Below are positions 58,639 through 64,000 of a DNA stretch of 64,000 bases, one piece after another (positions within the stretch are counted from its first letter, which is position 1; every line of letters starts with the position of its first letter). The translations under genes were made by a program, and so were the position numbers. The stretch is from Aspidiotus rigidus (Eukaryota; Arthropoda; Insecta; Hemiptera; Diaspididae): contig JAVHKY010000004.1 of assembly GCA_035079385.1 (NCBI GenBank), forward strand, positions 11,997,001 through 12,061,000. The letters are read 5' to 3'. Below the pieces are notes generated by a model. It was given only the letters and a program-made list of their open reading frames with translations, was not told where the DNA came from and did no database searches.

Positions 58639-60054
58639 TTGCTTATTTGTTCAGCAAAAGTTCCGATCAATCCAATTCATGTAATATTCTATGAATTCAT
58701 GCGAGAAATCTTGGAGTGCTCCAAGTATAACTCGAGTTCTCCTGTACGAGGTTGACATCAATTTGCGTAGGATTGAAGAAAATGTTTAAAACTAGATACG
58801 AATTTTTTATACGATGCAACAGAGAGATTTTATCGATTCACAATACTGATGCATCGCAATACCATAGAGAACGCCTCTTAAGAGTTATTTGATTTATGCA
58901 CTTTTACGGCGCTCGCTACCACGGTCGACGAACAGAGCACGTAAAAGACTATATGCAAATGACACGCCGGGTACACGACGTCATCTTCGTCGTACAGATA
59001 CACCCTTTTTTGGTCGATTCGCTGTATTCGAAAGGTTGTCGTACCGCGCGTTCATGGCAAACAAATGCATGGACTATACTCTGTCCGCAAATAGAATGGG
59101 TCGCGTAAACAAACCCGCGAACCGCTTCCTCGCATCGTAATCAATTTTTTTTGCATGAAAGCGGGTCGCGGGTTTGTTGACGTGACCCATTCTATTTGCG
59201 GACAGAGTATAGAAGAGGTTGGTTGATAGTCATCGTGTGCAGTGTGCGGAACTGCTGACACATTCGAACGGAGACTATCGTCGTCGTTGATTCGTCGTTT
59301 CGTTTTTCGTCAATGACATCTATCTGGTATGAAGCCTGTGCTCACTTTAGTACCGCGATTCGACACGGAGCAATCGTTCAATGCGCGTACAAGAGCCTTT
59401 ACGTAGTGCGCCGCTCCTTTGTTGAACTTCTATAGTAAGGTCATGACGACGATTTCATCTCCGAGTATTTAAGAAGTTTCATCAACGAATTCGCGTTTTT
59501 AACTTTGTGATGGTGAGGCAAAATTAACCTAGTAGCGTTTTCCTCCGTCGTGAAGTACTATCATGCAGTCCCCATCATTACAATTTTTTTGAATCGAGTA
59601 AATTCTTGATTTAAATGAATAAGTAAACAATGACAACTGACTGAAGAGAAGAATAGTTGAAAATTGAGAAGCAAGAGAAACTGAAAAAAATGGCCATAAA
59701 TATGATCGCTATATTTTCCACTTTTTCTCCCAGAATTCTGAGTGTTCATCCTGCCGTTCATTCGGTGAACTTTTGTACAGCAAGACAGAGAAATGTCGAA
59801 CTTTAGCTTCTACGAAGGAGTGGGGGGGGGGGAGGAAAAACAAAATTAACAGGCATGTATTCCTTTTTAAATAGATCATAAATTCGAAAATGATATTCTT
59901 TTTTATGGAAGGTATACGAGACCTAGCTTTGAGCTTTATGAAACAGGATGACGTCATACTTATCATCGGAACTCATATTCAGTGTATTAAGGTGTAAGTA
60001 GACTGCTGAAAAAATTAAGCCTGGGAGGTGCGGTTCACTGAAAATGGAAAATAT
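58639..60054. other. Non-coding; CpG-retaining block with a strong hairpin
   Basis: 58850-59480 is rich in CG dinucleotides and lacks repeats except the hairpin at 59074-59212. A G11 run lies at about 59823-59833. No gene recognised. Confidence 0.4.
59074..59212. repeat. Strong hairpin, 54-bp arms with three mismatches
   Basis: The left arm (59074-59127) starts CTATACTCTGTCCGCAAATA and continues through GAATGGGTC, AACAAACCCGCGA and CCGCTT. The right arm (59159-59212) is its inverse with three differences. The loop is about 31 bp. Either a young MITE or a hairpin-RNA precursor; there is no sequence proof for either. Confidence 0.93.
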
Positions 60055-60089
60055 CTTGAGTGTACAATTCTACTTTACTGGTTGGCATA

Positions 60090-60129
60090 TACAAGAGTAC
60101 TTTCAGAGCTTATCCCAACATCAGTTGTA
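60090..60129 (-). ncRNA. Hammerhead-ribozyme-like motif, left Penelope repeat
   Basis: Minus strand: TACAA, core CTGATGT (last A changed to T), a weak stem II (GGG..CTC), GAAA intact, self-complementary AGTACT, C, TTGTA. Stem I (TACAA/TTGTA) pairs perfectly. Probably inactive because of the core change. Confidence 0.55.
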
Positions 60130-60445
60130 TCGCTACCGAGGAAGGAGCCCTTAAACATTTGTATTTATAGTCTATAACACTGTGACCTGATCAGCTATAA
60201 CAATTCTGTGGTGCCGGTCTCGGGAGTTTGACGCTATTTTCACTACGATTTTTGACACTTTGACACATTTTTGACGTAACTACCCGCGCCCCGCCTATTA
60301 GAATGTGGGCAGTTTCGTCGAAAATGCGTCAATTTTGCGAATTTTGACGATAAATTGTGTCAATTGACATGAATTTTCAAGATCGGGTTGTGATTGGACA
60401 ATTCGCTTATGTGCTGCGTTTATTGGCTATCAAGTTAAAGTCATC

Positions 60446-61670
60446 CTATTGGCCAATTGTTCTTCCTGTCTCATCCAACCACCAGTCTGAATAATCTTTC
60501 ACTGTCAAAGAAACTAGCTTTTCTCCTCTTTGCCTTTGTAATCTCCCTCTGTTCCACATCTGTTCCCAAAGTCGTCTTCTCTTCATGCGGTTTTCTACAT
60601 ATATGACTTCGAATACTCCTTTACCATTGTGATGTTCTTCATTGCAGTGCACTGTTTGCCAAACAATAACGTGTCAACTTCTTTCTCCCTTGATGTTTCG
60701 TGCTAATTTTTCCTACTATCAAACTTCCTCCCAGTCTACCATGGGTGCCTTTGCACTGTTTGCCAATGAGCTTATAAATTCCGCTCAAACTTCCCTTGTC
60801 CTTTTCCTCCGTCTGGTCGTTACTTATTCTCTACACCACGGGTGGATTGTTATGGATGCCCACATTCATATCATAACTGCTGAATGCCTTTATCACTTCG
60901 TTTGCATATTTTCCTATGTATGATCCTGGCTTCCCTTTTATACCTTCATTTTCCCAAGAACTCCTTCAAATACGCCTATAGAGTAGCTGTTGCCTGTTAC
61001 AATCTGCTTTACTACCTCAATTTCTTTCCCCTTCTCCTCATATTCTTCAGGAAAGAGATTGCTCGATAGCAGTAGTTCTGAATCGCCACTAACTTGTGCC
61101 TGGGGTGGTCGTAGGAGTCGTTTGGGATGATGGTTGTGAGAGTTAGGTCCAAATAGTTGATGGTCTCATTGCCTTTTTCCACTGTGAATTTGATGCTTTC
61201 GTACATACTTGCGTTCTGTCATCCTTTACATACAACAATACTTCCCCAATTTTGGTTCGGGCTTCTGGTCTTACATTGTATTTCAGGTTTGGATTACTTG
61301 TTCGCAGCTAGTGGCCATGCTATCGAACTCACTTTGGTTCAATCTCCCCGGCGGGACGTACCTGATGCTTTTTTCCAGCAGTCTCTCTTCTTCTTGCGTA
61401 AAAGTGACGCTTGATAGGTTCTGGGAGCAAAATAGCGCTTTGGTGTCGTTCTTTCTTCTTTTCTCTCTCCTCTGGTTCGGTTCCGTTCGGCAGTTTCTTT
61501 CTGATCTGCTTCGTTTGGGCTTCCACTCGGGTTCTCACGTATTTCTCACCTTGGTATTCCTTCAACTTCACGGTAGTTTGGAAATTTGTTCAGATGAAAA
61601 TATCGCTCGAACAGGAAACCACTTAGCTTCGCGATTTTTCTGTACAGCTCGTTTATTTCGTTCCTAACTC
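60446..61670 (-). pseudogene. Penelope RT N-terminal, RT C-terminal and endonuclease remnants
   Basis: Minus-strand order: an N-terminal region with LFCSQN and FTQEEERLLEK at about 61440-61370; a large internal deletion of the RT palm; IKFTVEKGNETINYLDLTLT and then HPRHKLVAIQNYCYRAI (61206-61012), the block after the palm; a GIYKL remnant of the GIY-YIG endonuclease near 60770; then HCNEEHHNGKGVFEV ... RRRLWEQM (60652-60446), collinear with the endonuclease end of the 41.5-kb copy. Several frameshifts and stops. Not functional. Confidence 0.85.
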
Positions 61671-62031
61671 TCAATTTTTTGAAGAACATGGTAAGTCTCT
61701 GTTTGGAAAACACTGCGATGAGGAACAGCACACGTGATATTTGAAGTCATACGCGAGTAGAAAACAGAAAACTCTGGGAACAGACGGTGATTGTATAGGC
61801 GAAGAGAAGAAAGGCTAGCTTTCTGAATGATGTAATCACGTTTATTATTCAGGCGGGTGATTAAACAAGACAGAAAGAACAGAACCGACCGATAGGATGA
61901 CAGCGAACTTGAGAGCTAATAGAAACGCACCATTCAAGTGGATGGACCAAATACAGCGCAGAATTGTTTTGATCAATCAGATCACAGTGTTAGACTACAT
62001 AAATGTTCAAGGCCTTATTCCTCAGTAGGGA

Positions 62032-62071
62032 TACAACTGATGGTAGGGTAACACCCGAAAGTACTCTTGTA
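62032..62071 (+). ncRNA. Hammerhead-ribozyme-like motif, right Penelope repeat
   Basis: Plus strand: TACAA (62032-62036), CTGATGG (62037-62043, last core A changed to G), stem II GGG/CCC (62046-62048 with 62054-62056), GAAA (62057-62060), palindrome AGTACT (62060-62065), cleavage C at 62066, TTGTA (62067-62071). The layout is that of a type I hammerhead that would cleave best as a dimer through the palindromic helix III. Confidence 0.6.
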
Positions 62072-62106
62072 AGCTAACCAATAAAGTAAAATTTTACACT
62101 CAAGGT

Positions 62107-63221
62107 CTTTTTAAGACGTCATACTTATTAGTTATCTTGCGTTTGTCCCAAAAGTCTCGAATATCAGTTCATACGGTGTAGGTACTGAAGAATATAGATT
62201 TGATTTATAGCCTCGAAGCTTTTCTGAGCATAGCTTCTAAAGCACACATATGTACCCATATTCACCAGCGGTAAGAAGCCCATACACGATAGAATTTCCA
62301 CGAAGATGTTACGAGACATATCTTCAATCATTCATCAGCCACACGTGAACCTTCATACCACCGGTAATATTTTTTTTTTTTTTTTTGTTTCTAAAAATGG
62401 CATCTCACCTTGTAAACGAAGGAAAAGTTTCATTCGGAATCAACCAACTGGGTTCGAATGTTGTATTCGTTATGCATAATGTAGACATACCTTGAGTAGC
62501 GGGAGTGGCGACAGGAAAAGTATTACTAGTAGAGTATCCTCATCGCGTCGTTTCTCGTCGTCAACCTCGAGTGATTTTCTTTAACGATTGAAATGCGCTA
62601 CGCTGTTTTCCTCGAACGATTTACCGTGAATCACGGTTTTGTAATTCGTGGGATGAAAATCGCACCAATAGGGTATAATGGTACCGCGTGAAAGTAAACG
62701 TCGAGCCTGACAGGCGTTTTCCATGACTCGAATCCGAATCCGTAACCGAAACTAATACGAGCAAGTCATGCATATCGTTGGAAGCTTTTTACATTATTCC
62801 GAACACGATCGCTGTGTCGAGTTATCTAACGGCGGGCATTGCCAGAAAGAAGAGAAAATTTTCCTCGCTTCAAACTTATAGCTATGGTATATAGAGTGTA
62901 TGTACATAGATATAGCCTACACACCTGAATATTATACATTATGCAGAGTCGCTGTACACCGCGCGTAGCTAATAAATGAATCCGTGCTGAGATTGTGTCC
63001 ATGTTTACGTGCGCGTTTTAAGGTACCTGACACCTCGAAACAAGCGCGAAAACAGTTCCATATAAATTTGTTGACGTGAACTGCGCTCAAATATTTTTCG
63101 TTGTAAATAAAAGACCTCGGTTACACAATTATATACGAGCGAGTTTAAGAGATAGAGAAGAACGGAAAGATATATATGAAAATCTGACCCTCATCTGAGG
63201 CGTATAATCTCTGCGTGTACT
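62107..63221. other. CpG-retaining single-copy-looking DNA
   Basis: A T-run lies at 62370-62386. 62450-63200 keeps many CG words (GTTTCTCGTCGTC, GTACCGCGTG). No coding region, element or RNA gene recognised. Confidence 0.4.
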
Positions 63222-63249
63222 GTGTATAGGAAATGGCAATCATTCGCCG

Positions 63250-63447
63250 CGATTCATGCGTACACGCTTCACGCTCTTCCCTCTAAACTGCTCAAAGTAC
63301 GAAGAGGACCTCTTATCTACAGATCATCTGTTCACCTGTCCTTCACCTCTTCAAATATTAGGTTACACCAAATCGCAAGTACAAGAATATTACGCTTTCT
63401 CAGACCTTAGCCTACTTATGGCGAAAATGTACGATTACCCAAAATAA
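63250..63447 (+). pseudogene. Probable LINE RNase H tail fragment
   Basis: The frame contains LNCSKYEEDLLSTDHLFTCPS. This resembles the C-x2-C ... H-x4-CP knuckle in the 7.0-kb fragment (SCPQCREDNLSVEHFFTCP), although the second Cys is Tyr here. It is followed by unrelated residues and a stop at 63445. Too short to classify. Confidence 0.4.
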
Positions 63448-64000
63448 GATTCTGACACAGATGCCACACCTTTACACGCGCAGAATCGTGAAGTGTCTGT
63501 AGCCTACGTTACTGTATTTAGTCTGCGAGCCGATAAGTTTTCCTCACCTTCGGAGTGACGTATAAGTAAGAAATCTCGAAATTAAAACAATCTAAGGTCT
63601 GATGTAGATTACGTCGCCTCGGTATCTATCTTGTGTACTGTATCGGTCTAGAATCATACTATAAGATTGTCGAGAAGTTTCTGTAGATGCAGTATTTAGT
63701 TTCGACCCATGATTTTTCAAAGAATCATCACAAAACAAGTTGTCCAGGCACTTTAGACCATATAATGTGAAAATTGAGCAAAAATTCAGGAAGTTTTGAT
63801 TTTTGGTATGGTGTTTCAAAATGCTCCCCTAAGTAACATATCAAAAGTCTACTGCGTTAGGGGGTGAGCCGGAGCCACAGGGGGCCCGCAAAGTTGATTA
63901 GGAGTCATAATGTCGTCTAATGATTGGGATATCTCGCAAAATATTGATGATACAACAAAAATACCTCGGATAAAAAATATTTCTCGAGTAATTTTGCATC
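63448..64000. other. Non-coding, nothing recognised
   Basis: No element ends or domains. A G/C-rich patch, GGGGGTGAGCCGGAGCCACAG, lies at about 63860. Confidence 0.4.

Larger units (their letters stand above)
60055..62106 (-). mobile_element. Penelope-like element with inverted terminal repeats, internally deleted
   Basis: The terminal repeats at about 60055-60480 and 61855-62106 are inverted relative to each other. Shared phrases are GATACAACTGATG, GAAAGTACTCTTGTA, CAGTAAAGTAGAA..TACACTCAAG, GATCAG-TCACAGTGTTA and AATAGGATGAC. Inverted or partly tandem terminal repeats are typical of Penelope elements. The left repeat holds an extra segment of about 175 bp (60213-60388). Coding remnants run on the minus strand between them; most of the RT is deleted. 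Confidence 0.88.

Noticed and set aside
61209..61667. 152-codon plus-strand frame
   Set aside because: Antisense shadow of the Penelope coding remnant.

Overview
The window looks like arthropod, probably insect, nuclear DNA. It is AT-rich, gene-poor, intron-bearing and packed with eukaryotic transposable elements. The best-supported gene is the first coding exon of the homeobox gene Distal-less (Dll), + strand, 13974-14355. It ends in a consensus GTAAGT donor, and I found no homeodomain exon downstream. The simplest reading is that most of 14356-64000 is the first coding intron of Dll (inference). The lineage is not certain; Hemiptera is only a guess.

Left flank (1-13970): a 133-bp GA tract; a 1,002-bp Ginger-like DNA transposon with a perfect TTCT target duplication; a decayed jockey-type LINE tail; a hAT remnant with the end of its transposase; the RNase H tail of another LINE; and one arm of a foldback-type element carrying about 16 tandem copies of a 147-bp unit. 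The rest is unannotatable single-copy-looking DNA.

Dll exon and proximal intron (13938-22700): the Dll exon is followed 76 bp later by a 2.4-kb 5'-truncated R1-clade LINE, minus strand, with a perfect 15-bp target duplication. That LINE is itself split by a 193-bp foldback insert with an 11-bp duplication.

Middle (22700-44300): many non-autonomous inverted-repeat elements (several with target duplications), a 601-bp satellite built of TCGA-containing words, a Penelope-like element (PLE) with GIY-YIG endonuclease, and a 1.34-kb foldback element.

Kelch region (44560-47160): one complete-looking protein gene, a BTB-BACK-Kelch protein on the minus strand with an uninterrupted CDS and a probable short 5'UTR intron. 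A roughly 150-bp repeat runs through its 3' flank. If Dll continues rightward, this gene is nested antisense in a Dll intron.

Right part (47160-64000): a hAT MITE with a perfect 8-bp duplication, a 45-bp minisatellite element with palindromic ends, a full 3,046-bp foldback element (both arms, possible 8-bp duplication AGATCTGG) carrying a 298-bp MITE, a very strong 54-bp-arm hairpin at 59.1 kb, and a second PLE with inverted terminal repeats.

The most notable non-protein signals are hammerhead-ribozyme-like motifs in the PLE terminal repeats, the foldback family whose arms end in 147-bp tandem arrays, and a dispersed element whose end palindrome shows compensatory changes between copies. Everything here comes from reading the sequence; no database search was run.
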